From Chlamydoabsidia padenii (Eukaryota; Mucoromycota; Mucoromycetes; Mucorales; Cunninghamellaceae), in assembly GCA_025330725.1 (NCBI GenBank), contig JAIWND010000020.1:558001-622000 (forward strand): DNA of 64,000 bases. Reading direction: 5' to 3'. This document shows positions 12,324-22,782 of this stretch, one piece after another. Each line of letters opens with the position of its first letter. Positions within the stretch are counted from its first letter, which is position 1. The position numbers and the translations under genes were made by a program. Below the pieces are notes generated by a model. The model searched no databases. It saw only the letters and a list, made by a program, of their open reading frames with translations, and had not been told where the DNA came from.

Positions 12324-13102
12324 ATGAACCAACCGCAGCAAACTAGCAATAAAGAAACACCACCCTCTCTGGTATCTGGTACAACAAAACGACGAACGCT
12401 TGGTAATGCGATATTGGTGAATCCAGCTCAACAAAAGAATCCCTTGCTGCGGTGCATTCACAATGTACCCTATGAATTCGACGATACCATCAAACCAGAT
12501 TATGTAGTTGGAGCCACCACGGGTGTTTTATACCTAAGGTAAAAAACAAACAGAAAATAACCGTCAATGAAACTCACCTTATTTTTTTTTTGGGGGGGGG
12601 TTCTAGTCTTCGATATCACCGACTGTACCCAAACTACATTTACGAACGCATGATCGCCCTCTCACGAATGTACGTCCTTAAAGTACTATTGGTCCTTGTC
12701 GATACCAATGATCACCATACTGTGCTGCGTGAACTTAATCTCGCGGCCATCACACACCAGTGTACCCTCATGCTCAGTTGGAGTCATGAAGAAACCGCAC
12801 GCTACTTGGAAACTTACAAGGCCTTTGAATCCAAACCCGACGACTTGATCCGTGAAAAGATGAATGGACCTGATGAAAATGACCTGATTGGGAAAATGAC
12901 AGACACCTTGACAAATATACGGACGGTGAACAAGACGGATGTGTTGACTTTGCTCTCGACGTTTGGTTCCTTCAAGGGGATCACCGAGGCGACACCGGCA
13001 CAACTGGCACTCTGTCCTGGGTTTGGTGAACTTAAAGTCAGTCGACTCCAGCAGGCTCTTACTCAACCATTTGTCGTCCGTGATCCATCCAACATGCCAT
13101 AG
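12324..13102 (+). CDS. ERCC1/Rad10-like nucleotide excision repair subunit
   Basis: Two exons (12324-12538, 12607-13102), 711 nt, 236 residues. The N-terminus is short; the central domain starts near NPLLRCIHNVPYEF and includes YHRLYPNYIYERM and VLLVLVDTNDH, the ERCC1 fold related to an inactive XPF nuclease. The C-terminus is a tandem helix-hairpin-helix (DVLTLLSTFGSFKGI ... LALCPGFGELKVSRL). Its partner in the family is XPF/Rad1, and the pair cuts DNA 5' of bulky lesions. An out-of-frame ATG at 12305 opens a 13-codon uORF that overlaps this start; the 12324 ATG is the first that leads into the conserved region. A poly-T tract lies at about 12273-12293. A RAD51-paralog-like gene converges from downstream. 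Confidence 0.88.
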
Positions 13103-13237
13103 TTTAATTAGATTTTGTATAGTTTATTAGGATATATGTTTATTGTTGTTATTGTTTATTTGATAAAGGGGGATATTAAAAATGATGATATCTATTTACA
13201 ATTACCTACACTACTATTTATTCCATTCTATGATGAT

Positions 13238-13987
13238 TCAGTCAATACTTGTTATCATGGCGTCTAGGTCAAGAGTGGAGTAAGGATGACTGATGGAGAA
13301 GGGTGGAATCAGTTTGAGACCTATCGTTTGATCTTGTTTATAACAATCAAATCGATAAGTCCTTTGTGTAGAGTCAAGAGTGGTGGTGGTGGCAAAAGTT
13401 CGAGTGGTGTAAATGAGAGCAAAAGGCCAGCTGTATTGTAATTGCTTGACCCTTTCAACCAGTTTCCATTTCAATGACACATTTGGCCATTCCCCGTCAA
13501 TAATAACCCAGCCTACCCTACCATTGTTGTCATGGAACCATTGCTCGAGTTTATAGATCAAGCCAACAAGATCGAGGTCTGATCGAGGTCGAATAACATG
13601 AGGTGGTCTGTGTTCTTGTTGGGTGCGTGTCGAGCCATACTGATGTTCCAAATCAATGTAAACCACTTGCTTGGTTGCAGAATCCACAAAGTGAGATAGG
13701 ATAAAGGTTTTCCCACTACCGCTTTTTCCAGAGAGTATCACCGTATCGCCTGGATAAACCCCATCGTGGTTATTTCTTTTGAGTAGCTTATTGTTCATTA
13801 GGCCAATAGATGTTTCAAGTTGGATAAAAGGGACTGTGAGTTTTTGCTCTTGCTCTGCCTTACACACCACCTATTTCAAATCAAAATAATATAAAGATAT
13901 CCAAGTCAATAATACGTTATTATTATTATTTTGACTTACATGGAGAGCAGATTGGTGTTCTATACGTTGAAGTAAATGGCGCAACAT
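13238..13987 (-). CDS. RAD51-paralog-like ATPase (XRCC2-like)
   Basis: Two exons (13987-13940, 13870-13238), 681 nt, 226 residues. The sequence GVYPGDTVILSGKSGSGKT carries a Walker A motif (GKSGSGKT) directly after the G-x-x-x-G-D lead typical of RecA/RAD51 paralogs; a Walker B-like strand is WVIIDGEWP. No N-terminal HhH domain is present, and the size is that of XRCC2-type minimal RecA cores. A late strand FDCYKQDQTIGLKL fits the family's C-terminal sheet. Which paralog it is cannot be decided by eye. Expected role: homologous recombination. It lies next to ERCC1, another repair gene, in convergent orientation. Confidence 0.65.
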
Positions 13988-14042
13988 AAAACGAAAGAAG
14001 AGGGATGGGGGTCGCCTTTTCCTTTTTTGAAATGACGCCCAT

Positions 14043-14055
14043 CGGAATTTGAAAC
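14043..14055 (+). promoter_or_regulatory. GGGATTTGAAA-family motif, shared promoter
   Basis: CGGAATTTGAAAC in the 167-bp gap between the divergent RAD51-like and subtilisin genes; the TTTGAA end faces the protease. Confidence 0.45.
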
Positions 14056-14154
14056 CAACAAAAAGGCTGCGTATCACTTTTTTTATTTTATTTTTATTTT
14101 GTCCCCCTTTTTTCACTTTTATATCTTTTTATTTTTATTTTTACTGTTACTGTT

Positions 14155-15569
14155 ATGAAATTCTCCATCCTTACCGGTGCTTTACTGTTGGCAGGCTATG
14201 CTACAGCTGTACCTATGGTTCCTCCTCAATCCTACTCGGAAGGTTATGTCTCTCCTCTTTATACCACTGGCGATGCTACTGATACCTTGACCGATTCCTA
14301 TATTGTGGTACTCAAGGACTCCATTCACGAAACCAAGTTGGATGAACATACCTCTTGGGTGACTCAACTTGCAAACGACAATAACCCTTTGACCCAATGG
14401 TTACATCCCACTACTTCTTCTCACGGTGTACGTCATGTCTACAATAGCTCATCCTTGAAAGGTTACTCTGGCAAGTTTGATGCAGCTACTTTAAAAGCCA
14501 TCCGGTCTTCTGAAGATGTAAGTAAAACTGTTTATATATCTTTGGTAACTAAAACCGCCTTTTGTAATAGGTTGCGTATGTTGAAAAAGATTCTGTTGTT
14601 TATGCAAGTGAACTTCAACGTGATGCTCCTTGGGGTTTGGCTCGTATTGCTCATCGGGATGGGTTGACTTTGAAAACCTTTAACAAATACGAACATGATA
14701 CTGAAGGTGGAAAAGGCGTCAAGGTGTATGTGATTGATACTGGTATCAATGTGGATCATGTGGACTTTGGAGGTCGTGCCATTTGGGGTAAGACCATTCC
14801 TCAAGGTGACGCTGATGAAGATGGAAATGGTCATGGTTCTCACGTAAGTTGTTTGTTTCAGATAAATCATAACAATAACTTTTTTTATTATTATTTATAA
14901 ATATAGTGTGCTGGTACTATTGCTGGTAAGAAATATGGTGTTGCCAAGCAAGCTACCCCTGTTGCTGTCAAGGTCTTGCGAAGCAATGGATCAGGATCAA
15001 TGTCTGATGTTGTCTCTGGTGTGGATTGGGCATCCAGTGCTCATGTCAAGGAAGCCAAAGAAGCTCGTGCCACAGGAAAGACTTACAAGGGTGCGGTGGC
15101 CAATATGTCATTGGGTGGTGGCAAATCTCCTTCTTTGGACAGAGTGGTGGATGGTGCGGTGGAAGATGGTATTGTCTTTGCGGTGGCTGCTGGTAATGAT
15201 AATAAGGATGCATGCAACTACTCGCCTGCTCGTGCCGAAAAAGCCATCACGGTTGGTGCCTCCACTTTGTTTGATGATCGTGCCTCCTTCTCCAACTATG
15301 GTAAATGTGTGGATGTGTTTGCTCCTGGTCAAGACATCCTTTCCATCTGGAACACTAACAAGTATGCTACTAATACCATCTCTGGTACTTCCATGGCTTC
15401 TCCTCATGTCGCTGGTTTGGCTGCCTATGTCCTCAGTTTGGAAGAAAACCCTGATGTGACTCCCAAGGAAATCAAGGATAAGATCATCAAGCTCAGTACT
15501 CGTGGTGTCCTTAATGGTATTCCCAAGGATACTCCCAACTTGTTGATATTCAATGGTGCCGAATTCTAA
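14155..15569 (+). CDS. Secreted subtilisin-family serine protease (proteinase K/cerevisin-like, S8)
   Basis: Three exons (14155-14517, 14571-14843, 14907-15569) give 432 residues. A signal peptide (MKFSILTGALLLAGYATAVP) is followed by an I9 inhibitor prodomain with DSYIVVLKD near residue 45 and ending around VAYVEKDSVVYA. The catalytic triad is visible: Asp in VYVIDTGIN, His in GNGHGSHCAGT (completed across intron 2), Ser in SGTSMASPHVAGL; the oxyanion-hole Asn is in VAAGNDN. The length matches proteinase K/cerevisin precursors. Predicted extracellular or vacuolar endopeptidase. A CGGAATTTGAAAC motif at 14043-14055 lies about 100 bp upstream in the promoter shared with the divergent ATPase gene. 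Confidence 0.93.
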
Positions 15570-16559
15570 TCTTATAAAGATTATTTGTATTATGCCTTGG
15601 TGTCATTTTATGGATTACTAGTATAGTTTGACTTCTTCTATTTATCTATATTTATTTGTATGTAAATCAATAAAGATTCTACACCATTTTACTTTGTTCA
15701 AGGCGGATCTGACTACTACATGCATTCAACTTGGTTTAACATGAGGTTTAAATTGTCGTATTGTATAAGAGTGTTATGGTTTTTATTTTATTTCATACAG
15801 TATCATTAAAAATAATTATATCTACATTACAACTATTCTAAATGGTGGAGGGGGGAGAGGACCATAAAGTATGTGTGGAGGGTGCCATCATTAAAAGAAG
15901 TGAGTTGAGTAAGAATGCCATTCGTTGTCTTGTTTACCTTTTTATTTAAACCAAAGAGGCTTCCTACATTAATAAAACAAGGATTAGTGGTATGGATCTT
16001 TCATTACCTTTACAAATGTCATTGTTCTAAAAAAAAAGTTCGGATTCCAAGGCTTGTCGTTTGAAGCCGTGTTATCTTAAAGGTGTTGTTACCCAATATT
16101 ACCTTGCCAAGTGACTTAATATAGCAGTGATAGGTGAGATCTATTTATATCGAGTCGTTCATATTACTGACGGGACAAGGAATGAGGAAGAGAGAGAGAG
16201 AGAGAGAAGATGAATGAGGGCGCCCTTTTTAAATCCAATCTCGGGACTTGAACATTTATATATTTTTAAAAGTCGCTTAGTGTCGATCCCATCCCCATTT
16301 ACAGATATGTCTTTATAAATGATAGTGGTAAAATGGAAGGGGGCAAGTAATAACCCAGTAAATAAATAAACTGAAACAAAAAGTTGTCTACGACTTTTCA
16401 ATACAAGCTAATCATCATTCATGCATATGAAATTTATGCATTTCAGCCCCTTTTTTTAAGGTAAAAAGTTTTATTTAATTACAACATTGATATATAATAG
16501 ATATAAAGAAAAACATATAGATAGAGATAATATATACAACCATTGAGAAAAACTATCTA
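15570..16559. other. Intergenic, no gene seen
   Basis: About 990 bp between the subtilisin 3' end and the 3' end of the basic-protein gene. It contains a weak TCGGGACTTGAAC at 16241-16253 and a (GA)n stretch at 16188-16208. No ORF here shows family features. Confidence 0.5.
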
Positions 16560-16988
16560 TCAGTGACGAAGGGATCGGAATTTCTTTGACTTCTTTACAG
16601 GTGCCCGTCTTTCCTTTTTGGGACCAAACCAATGCCGTACCTGGCTTTTCAAAGGAGGTTGAGACGCATGATTGGATCCCAAGCTGAACCGACGACCCAC
16701 CTTGTTTTTCTTCTTTTGGGGCTGATTGGATCCCAAACTGAACCTACGGCCCACCAACTCCTTTTTCTTTTGATTGGATCCCAAACTGAACCTACGACCC
16801 ACTGATTCCTTCTTCTTCTTTTGGGGAGATACCTTTTGACCAAACCACTTGCGACGAGGTGGATTGGATTGTTTGGCCAAAGACAAGAGCTTTTTCTTTT
16901 TTCCCTCGGGGCTTGATTTGTTTGTCTGTTTTGCTTGGGAAAACCAAGAAAAGGCATCTCTCATGGAGTTTTTGTTAAGTTGAGGCAT
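16560..16988 (-). CDS. Basic protein with three VGRRFSLGSN repeats, 142 residues
   Basis: Single exon. Not recognised as a family. About a third of the residues are Lys/Arg. Three tandem units of roughly 20 residues carry VGRRFSLGSN, separated by Lys-rich spacers (QKKKE, QPQKKKNK), and flanking segments carry KWFGQK and RHWFGPKK, which look like diverged outer repeats. RRFS fits the PKA consensus R-R-x-S, so multisite phosphorylation is possible but inferred. Lys/Arg clusters could give nuclear or nucleolar localisation. The repeat units are also near-identical at DNA level (GATTGGATCCCAAACTGAA recurs three times), so they arose by recent tandem duplication and remain in frame. No signal peptide or membrane segment. 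Confidence 0.6.
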   Translation of the reverse strand: MPQLNKNSMRDAFSWFSQAKQTNKSSPEGKKKKLLSLAKQSNPPRRKWFGQKVSPQKKKKESVGRRFSLGSNQKKKELVGRRFSLGSNQPQKKKNKVGRRFSLGSNHASQPPLKSQVRHWFGPKKERRAPVKKSKKFRSLRH

Positions 16989-17342
16989 AATTGATATGTA
17001 TGTATAGAATGAAGAGGAAAAAAAAAAAAGTGATCATGGCGACTTTATATCCTTAGGAATCAAACTTGACCAAGTATGGTATGTGAACTAGCATAAGAAC
17101 TTATGATGAAAAAAAAAAAAAACAGCCTAGATCAAGGATGATCATTATGACATTTCTTTCACCTGGTTAGCGTCATTAGTAAGGAGATCACAAGGATTTT
17201 CTTTTGTACTATCATTGTCACCCAATCCCTGATTAGATTCAAAAAAATAACCCCGACACAATGCAATTATGATATCATTTTTGAAAAAACAACTTTTTTT
17301 TTTATTAAGGTTTATTATAGAGAAGTCCACAAAATACAAATA
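16989..17342. other. Short intergenic region / 3' UTR
   Basis: About 350 bp upstream of the basic-protein gene and downstream of the proline-rich gene. A tracts at 17020-17031 and 17108-17121. No clear copy of the promoter motif is visible here. Confidence 0.4.
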
Positions 17343-19736
17343 CTACATCCTATTGTTAAATCTTGGCACGGCTGGTTGATAGGGTCGGGTCGATCTTCGG
17401 ATAGTGGGTGAGCCACGGATTCGTCTTGGTGGTGATTCATGAGGTGGGTAGCCAGTAGGTTTCATCATGCCATAGTGAGGAGGTTCTTCAGGTAGATAGA
17501 TTCGTCGTGGAGGTGGTCGAGGTGGATTGGTTACTATAAACAAGACATTAGATTAAATGACATTTTTTAAAAAAATATCCCCTCCTACCATTCCTTCGCA
17601 CTGATTGTCTTCGTTCTATATATAAAATAGAATTGTGATGAGATGATCCTTTGTTGAATTACTTTATGGTGCTTACCATAATGGGGTTCCATGAATCCTG
17701 GAGGAGGCCTTGGTGGACGTAACCCAGTCATTGATTTTCGTCGATGAAGAGGAGGAGGATAAGGGGGATCATTGAAATAAGCATCTGGTGGTGGTGGATA
17801 ATAGATCATTGGTGGTGGTGCAGCAGTCATATGGTGTGGATAGTAATCCTCGGGTGGAAAGTAGTCTTCGTCCATAAAGGGTGGTCGAGTATCCAGATCG
17901 TCGTCTTCTTTTCCATTGTCGTCGTCATCGTCGTCGTCGTCGTCTTCTTGATCTAGTTCATGACCTGGTGGTTGATAATGGTGATATCGCATTGGATGCC
18001 TTGCACCATCGTATTCATCATCATCATCATCAATATAAATAGGTTCTTCATGGTGTCGAAAGTGTTGTTGATAAGCATTGTTTTTTGGTACACTTCGACT
18101 TCGTGGACGCATGGGACGGGGTTCCGGTTTTTGTCGTATTGGAACAAAGTGATGAAGAGAAGGTGCTGTCACATGTCGTTGTCGCCGTTGTTGCTGTGGT
18201 GATGATACATGTATCGAGTGTCTTTGTAAATGAATAGGTCTTGTCGTTCCCTCCCTATCCTGTTCCACCTCTTGTTCATCATCATCCACAGTAGCAAATA
18301 CATTATGATGATAATAATGATGATGTTGATATTCATTCAATGTCGGAGGAGGTCCTGATACTACTGGCGTGTGTCGTTTTTCCAAAAGTTGTACCTCGAG
18401 TTGTTTCATCCTATTGATCAATTCTTGGTGCTGCCTTTGAGATTCCATGTTATCGACCAAAAGTGCATCCAACTGTCGCCGCAAGTAGCCATTCTGTCGC
18501 AAGAGATATTCTTGTTGTAACTGTTGAATACTGGTCTTACCACCACCACCATTAAAGAGTTTTTCAACCGAAGGATGTTGAGAGTGAGAGATAAAAGAGT
18601 TGGATTGTTGATTTGACTTGAGTAGTTGCTCTGTGGATAATGATTTCCGGATATGACGATGTTGTTGCGGTTGCTGTTGTCCGAGTTGATCAGGAGTGTG
18701 ATTTGGTGTAGAAAGTGACTTTTTCGGTGTGGTCACGTTGGAATCATTGGATGATGAGGATGATGAGAGTTGAGAAGCCAATGTTGAGTTCACCAGAGGA
18801 GAAGGCACAATAGGTGCAGATGTTGTTGCTGTGGTAGTGGTGACAGGTTTCCTATTTAAACCACCTTGATCTACAGGCTGCACATTGTCATTGGTCGTTG
18901 ACGGTTGTTTGATAGTATGACGCTGGACATCTTCCTCTTTTGATGATGTTTTCGCTGACTTTGCTGGTTCAGTCATAATGTGATGCTGGTCCAATTGATG
19001 ATCCCCTTTTATTGGCCCTGATGATGACTCCTTTCCTATAGTATCCGATCCTGCTTTATCCATTGTTGAGACCACTAACCCACTAGGTGTCGGTGTTGTC
19101 GATTTCAGAGGTGGCGCAAGTGGAGGTGTTCTATAAGTACTTGGTGGCTGTTCAGGATATTCGTCTTCTTCTTCAGGCAGAGTCATTAACCTAGCTTTTG
19201 ATAATGGTGAAACTAATTTAGGTTGTTGTTGTTCTTGAGAATCTGTAGCCAGAGAATCCGGATTGGCAAAAGAGTGAGTCAACTTGAGTGTTGGATGTAC
19301 AGCAGGTCGAGGTCGTGGCATTAATACAGGAGGTGGTGATTTTGTTGGACCGGCTACCATGGTTGTTGTTGTGTTTGTAGATTCAACATGACCAATAGGG
19401 GCTGTAAATCTAGCATATCCAAGTTCGTCAATGGTTTCATCCGATAAAGCAGGTGAAGCATCCTTGAGAGTATCCACCATGTACACCTATTTTTTTTTTT
19501 TTTTTTTTCAATAACAATGGGAAAGAAAAAAAAAAGAGTTGATAAAAAGTCTGAGCGTTTTCTTTTGAGCAACCCCCTCCTTCCCGAATACATCTTTTTG
19601 TACACCCTACCTAATCATGTCATGTGGCCTGGTCACTGCTTCACCCCATCAAAAGATCTATTTTAATCAAGATCACCTCCTATAAAATCATATTAATACC
19701 CCATCCCTTCCTTTTTATTGATTAGTAACTTACCAT
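17343..19736 (-). CDS. Large Pro/Gln/Ser-rich acidic protein with a coiled coil
   Basis: Not recognised. Best model: 19736-19734 (ATG only), 19486-17677, 17615-17589, 17533-17343, summing to 2031 nt, 676 residues. If the second exon's own in-frame ATG at 19480 is used, 674 codons including stop result, also in frame. Mostly disordered: Ser/Thr/Pro-rich N-terminal half, one predicted coiled coil (QEYLLRQNGYLRRQLDALL to QVQLLEKR region, about 18560-18380), His-rich stretches, an Asp/Glu run (about 17955-17895) and a Pro/Arg/Tyr-rich C-terminus with PPRPPPRR. A 27-nt micro-exon encodes RRQSVRRN. Low-complexity acidic and proline-rich sequence suggests a scaffold, but no function can be assigned. 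Confidence 0.65.
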
Positions 19737-19892
19737 ATTATCAGTTGTAATCAGAATAGAGAGGGCAGAAGAAAAAGGGGAGCATGGACCGGGCTGGGAT
19801 TCTTTTTTTTTTTTTAAGCTGTGTATTTGAATCGGCGCGTGAATATACCTCTTTCCTTTTTTTTGGAAGAGTTCCAAATTATTTTCATGTCT

Positions 19893-19926
<34 letters not shown>

Positions 19927-19927
19927 A

Positions 19928-20512
19928 ATGACCAACCGTTTACAAAACCTCTACATTGCCCGACTCACCAGCCAAGAACGACCTTGTTTTGTCTGCAGTA
20001 AATTCACTCTGGTAGTCTTGACCTCGGCCGATAATAGCAACCAAGATTGGTTTTACATTTGCCGGCCTCATCTTGGGGATTTCAACTTTTGCTCCAAAGT
20101 AGGTGGTCCATCCTCACCAAAACCGGCCTCACCAAAACCATCCAGCTCTCCATTGTTAAAAGATCGACCGGCCGAAAGTGACAGTGTGGTTGATCTTGTC
20201 TCTAGTATTGGTTCAGCATTGACTTCCTGGCGCAAAAAACCCGAGGAACCCACCAACAAGGACGGCGACAACAAGAAGGATGACAAGGAACAACAAGATG
20301 AAAAAAAGGAATCACCACCATCACCACCACCACCAGTAACAACATCTCCTCCACCTCAGACGCCGCCGAAATTCATCTTGCAACGGGATTACTTTTATTT
20401 ACGACAACGGGAATACACAAAGAAACAACAAAAAAAGGAGGCAGAAGATAAACTCAAAACCCTGCAGTTTCCTAAGGTGCCTACCAACTTGCCATCACCA
20501 ACACCTCCTTAA
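19928..20512 (+). CDS. Vps4-associated protein 1 (Vfa1)-like
   Basis: Single-exon ORF of 194 residues. The N-terminal ~60 residues hold a zinc-knuckle-like module: ARLTSQERPCFVCSKFT, then FYICRPHLGDFNFCS, the C-x2-C ... C-x2-H pattern that defines Vfa1. The middle is charged and Pro-rich; the C-terminus ends in a helical RDYFYLRQREYTKKQQKK region. In yeast Vfa1 binds Vps4 and stimulates its ATPase in ESCRT-III recycling on endosomes. A T tract of about 24 (19899-19922) sits six bases before the ATG. The gene is divergent from the proline-rich gene, with an intergenic gap of under 200 bp. Confidence 0.82.
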   Translation: MTNRLQNLYIARLTSQERPCFVCSKFTLVVLTSADNSNQDWFYICRPHLGDFNFCSKVGGPSSPKPASPKPSSSPLLKDRPAESDSVVDLVSSIGSALTSWRKKPEEPTNKDGDNKKDDKEQQDEKKESPPSPPPPVTTSPPPQTPPKFILQRDYFYLRQREYTKKQQKKEAEDKLKTLQFPKVPTNLPSPTPP

Positions 20513-20621
20513 TTTATAGCCATAGTTACTACCTTTTAGATATATATAATCACTATTTTATACATGTATACTTTTATAATAAAGCCGCGAATGGATTGGA
20601 TAATGAATGATTATTTTATTT

Positions 20622-21312
20622 TTATGATGCATTGGTTGATTTGGGGGAAATATATAAAGAAGTAGCTTCAGCAAACTTGGTTTCACCCTGTAAACATTCG
20701 ATCCAAGCTTCCACATAGGCTTTACGACCTTCGACCCGATCCAGACGACCTCGTAACACGACCCATTGATTTGATCTGACAGGTTGACGGTAATTAATAT
20801 TTAAATTAGCCGTGAAGCCTGTGAAATTGGGTAGAGCAGGAATAGCCTAAAAGGAAACAAGATGAGTATTGATAGGATTGGATACCCGACTAGACACCTA
20901 CCACTAGGGCCAAGACTTCATCTAATAAAGTAGCAAGTAAACCTCCATGGATGATACCATCATGACCACATAAAGCTTTGCCTAAATGAATCACGGTCAT
21001 GACTTGAGATCGATCTTTGGTATAAAACACTACAGGTGGGACAACAATCCTGCCTTCAGCACGAAGAGTCTATAAAAAGAAAAGCGGAAGTTTAAAAACA
21101 AGGGTCCGAGAAAAGAAGGTTTTTTGACTTACAGTGGCTGTCAAGTTATTCAACCTGGCTGCTCCCTTGAGATAGTTATAGGCTTCCATTTCATACAAGT
21201 CAGGATTGGCACGAGCTTCCTTTACCAATACCAGATTATCTCTTTCTTCAAGCATGGTCTTGGTAATGTCTGTAGGCAAAGTGTGTTGTATTTCTTGAGT
21301 TTCAGGGACCAT
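20622..21312 (-). CDS. Hotdog-fold thioesterase family protein
   Basis: Three exons (21312-21133, 21069-20902, 20846-20622), 573 nt, 190 residues. The hotdog active-site region is HDGIIHGGLLATLLDE (exon 2), with the HGG motif and a downstream Asp/Glu as in 4HBT/THEM4-like proteins. The N-terminal ~60 residues are an acidic helical extension common in fungal members of this group. No signal peptide; a mitochondrial or cytosolic acyl-CoA thioesterase is likely but the substrate cannot be read from sequence. A GATTCAAATCCCGC motif at 21513-21526 lies about 200 bp upstream with the usual orientation. Confidence 0.78.
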
Positions 21313-21731
21313 GGTAGTTGTGTAGAGTAAAAGATAAAGAAGAAAAAAAAATAGTCAAGATCCGATGCGTCTTTTTATATTCCTTTTTGATTCAAGTACA
21401 GTTGTTGGGTTTGATCGGTCTGAATGACCCGCTTGAACGAAAAAAAACCCAGGAACCCTTTTTCCCAACATCCAATCAAATTCAAGCAGAAAACGTCTTG
21501 GTCAGCTTTTATGATTCAAATCCCGCATGTAAAAAGGCATGATGAAGAGACATAAAAGAATGTCGAGATTCTTTATTGATAAAAAGTATTGTAATGCTAA
21601 AAGTAACAAATAAGGAAGGTGATGTATTATACAAATGAAGTAGATATGTTGGGGGGAGGGGAGGGGAATATATAAAGCTATTACTATATGACATTCTTTT
21701 TTTATATATTTATATAAAAACAAGCCAATCA
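21313..21731. other. Intergenic (thioesterase promoter / MPDU1 3' end)
   Basis: About 420 bp. It contains the promoter motif GATTCAAATCCCGC at 21513-21526 (reads toward the thioesterase) and an A run near 21341-21350. The left half is promoter-like, the right half is AT-rich 3' UTR of MPDU1. No gene. Confidence 0.5.
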
Positions 21732-22568
21732 TTAATCAGCCTTGGTTTCAGTATCAGGAGATTCCACGGATTTGCCCCAGTATAGATACACCTGGACCAC
21801 CAAGACACCATTGAGTAAACTAGCCAAGACATTACCAGCCAACATGAGCGAATCATCCAATTCCGTCAATGTTGTAAACACACGTGCGGTGGTACCTGCA
21901 AAGTAATTCAGTACAGCAAACACTGAGAGTTGACCGGTGGATTGGTTGATATAGTTCGTATGGATCTGAGGCAACTTGCTCGCCAAGGTCATTGGGATCG
22001 TGATAGCATATAAACTTGACAGCAACCAAAATGGGATCCATGCAGGTACCAATAACACACAAAACACCCCGATGAAGGCCACGAGATTACCCAACAATAC
22101 CCCACCAGGACGGCTACGGCCATACCAGAATATCATGAGGGTGATGAGGACATTTTGGCTGGCGATAAACACTACTTCACCATAGGTACTGAATGGATTT
22201 TGTTGACGGAGATTGTAGGCGAGAATGATGAGGTAGGCATAGGTTTCGAGATAATACGAGAGGAGTGAGAGGCCCTTGGTCGATCGATGGTGAATAATGG
22301 TGATCATTTGAGGTACCTTGATGATGGCACTTCCAAATACAATACCAAAGCCCAACACTTTTGACAAGGCATATTTTAAGCACGCCGTATCTGTAATGTG
22401 AAAGTCTTCTACCAGGGAGACATAACAGGTTTCGCCCACCAGTGCTGCAAGAGGGTCGCGTAATGGTTGTGGTAGGAGATTTTTCTGTTCAAAGAAGCCG
22501 GGGTAGGGTATAGGTGCCGCCTGTGTTATCATAAAGAGACATGTTAGTATAAAAGATGAAAGATTCAT
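21732..22568 (-). CDS. MPDU1-like mannose-P-dolichol utilization protein (PQ-loop)
   Basis: Single exon of 278 residues from ATG at 22568. The first PQ motif lies in VFGSAIIKVPQMITII and the second in ASKLPQIHTNY, with seven or so hydrophobic segments between and after them. The segment SYYLETYAYLIILAYNLRQQNPFSTYGE matches the MPDU1/Lec35 core (LLET.AY....YN.R..FPFSTYGE). The family acts in the ER membrane and is needed for use of dolichol-phosphate mannose and glucose in N-glycan, GPI and O-mannose synthesis. A cleavable N-terminal hydrophobic segment is present. An ATTTCAATGCCCGCT motif lies about 95 bp upstream (22661-22675). Confidence 0.9.
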   Translation of the reverse strand: MNLSSFILTCLFMITQAAPIPYPGFFEQKNLLPQPLRDPLAALVGETCYVSLVEDFHITDTACLKYALSKVLGFGIVFGSAIIKVPQMITIIHHRSTKGLSLLSYYLETYAYLIILAYNLRQQNPFSTYGEVVFIASQNVLITLMIFWYGRSRPGGVLLGNLVAFIGVFCVLLVPAWIPFWLLSSLYAITIPMTLASKLPQIHTNYINQSTGQLSVFAVLNYFAGTTARVFTTLTELDDSLMLAGNVLASLLNGVLVVQVYLYWGKSVESPDTETKAD

Positions 22569-22660
22569 CAAGCATATATATAAAAAAGAAGGTGAGATGG
22601 AGAAGAGAAAGAAAGGAGTTTTTTTTTTTTTTTGGCCTTCAAAAAAATCAACATGATACA

Positions 22661-22675
22661 ATTTCAATGCCCGCT
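22661..22675 (-). promoter_or_regulatory. Motif copy upstream of MPDU1
   Basis: ATTTCAATGCCCGCT, about 95 bp before the MPDU1 ATG; sense-strand AGCGGGCATTGAAAT. The same 15 bases also occur once inside the CCT1 coding exon near 23041, probably by chance. Confidence 0.4.
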
Positions 22676-22782
22676 ATTTTGGATCAGACTACTCGATAAT
22701 AAAAGTGAGTATATGAGAGTTTTTATTGATTGTATATAAAAGAGTAAAAGTAAATGAGGGGTTTGTTTGATATCTATAGTTT

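Noticed and set aside
14908..15459. 183-codon plus ORF within the subtilisin gene
   Set aside because: Alternative frame of the catalytic domain exon; the true frame carries the triad.
18001..18202. Ile/Met-rich ORFs on either strand
   Set aside because: Shadows of the His/Asp-rich segment of the proline-rich protein.
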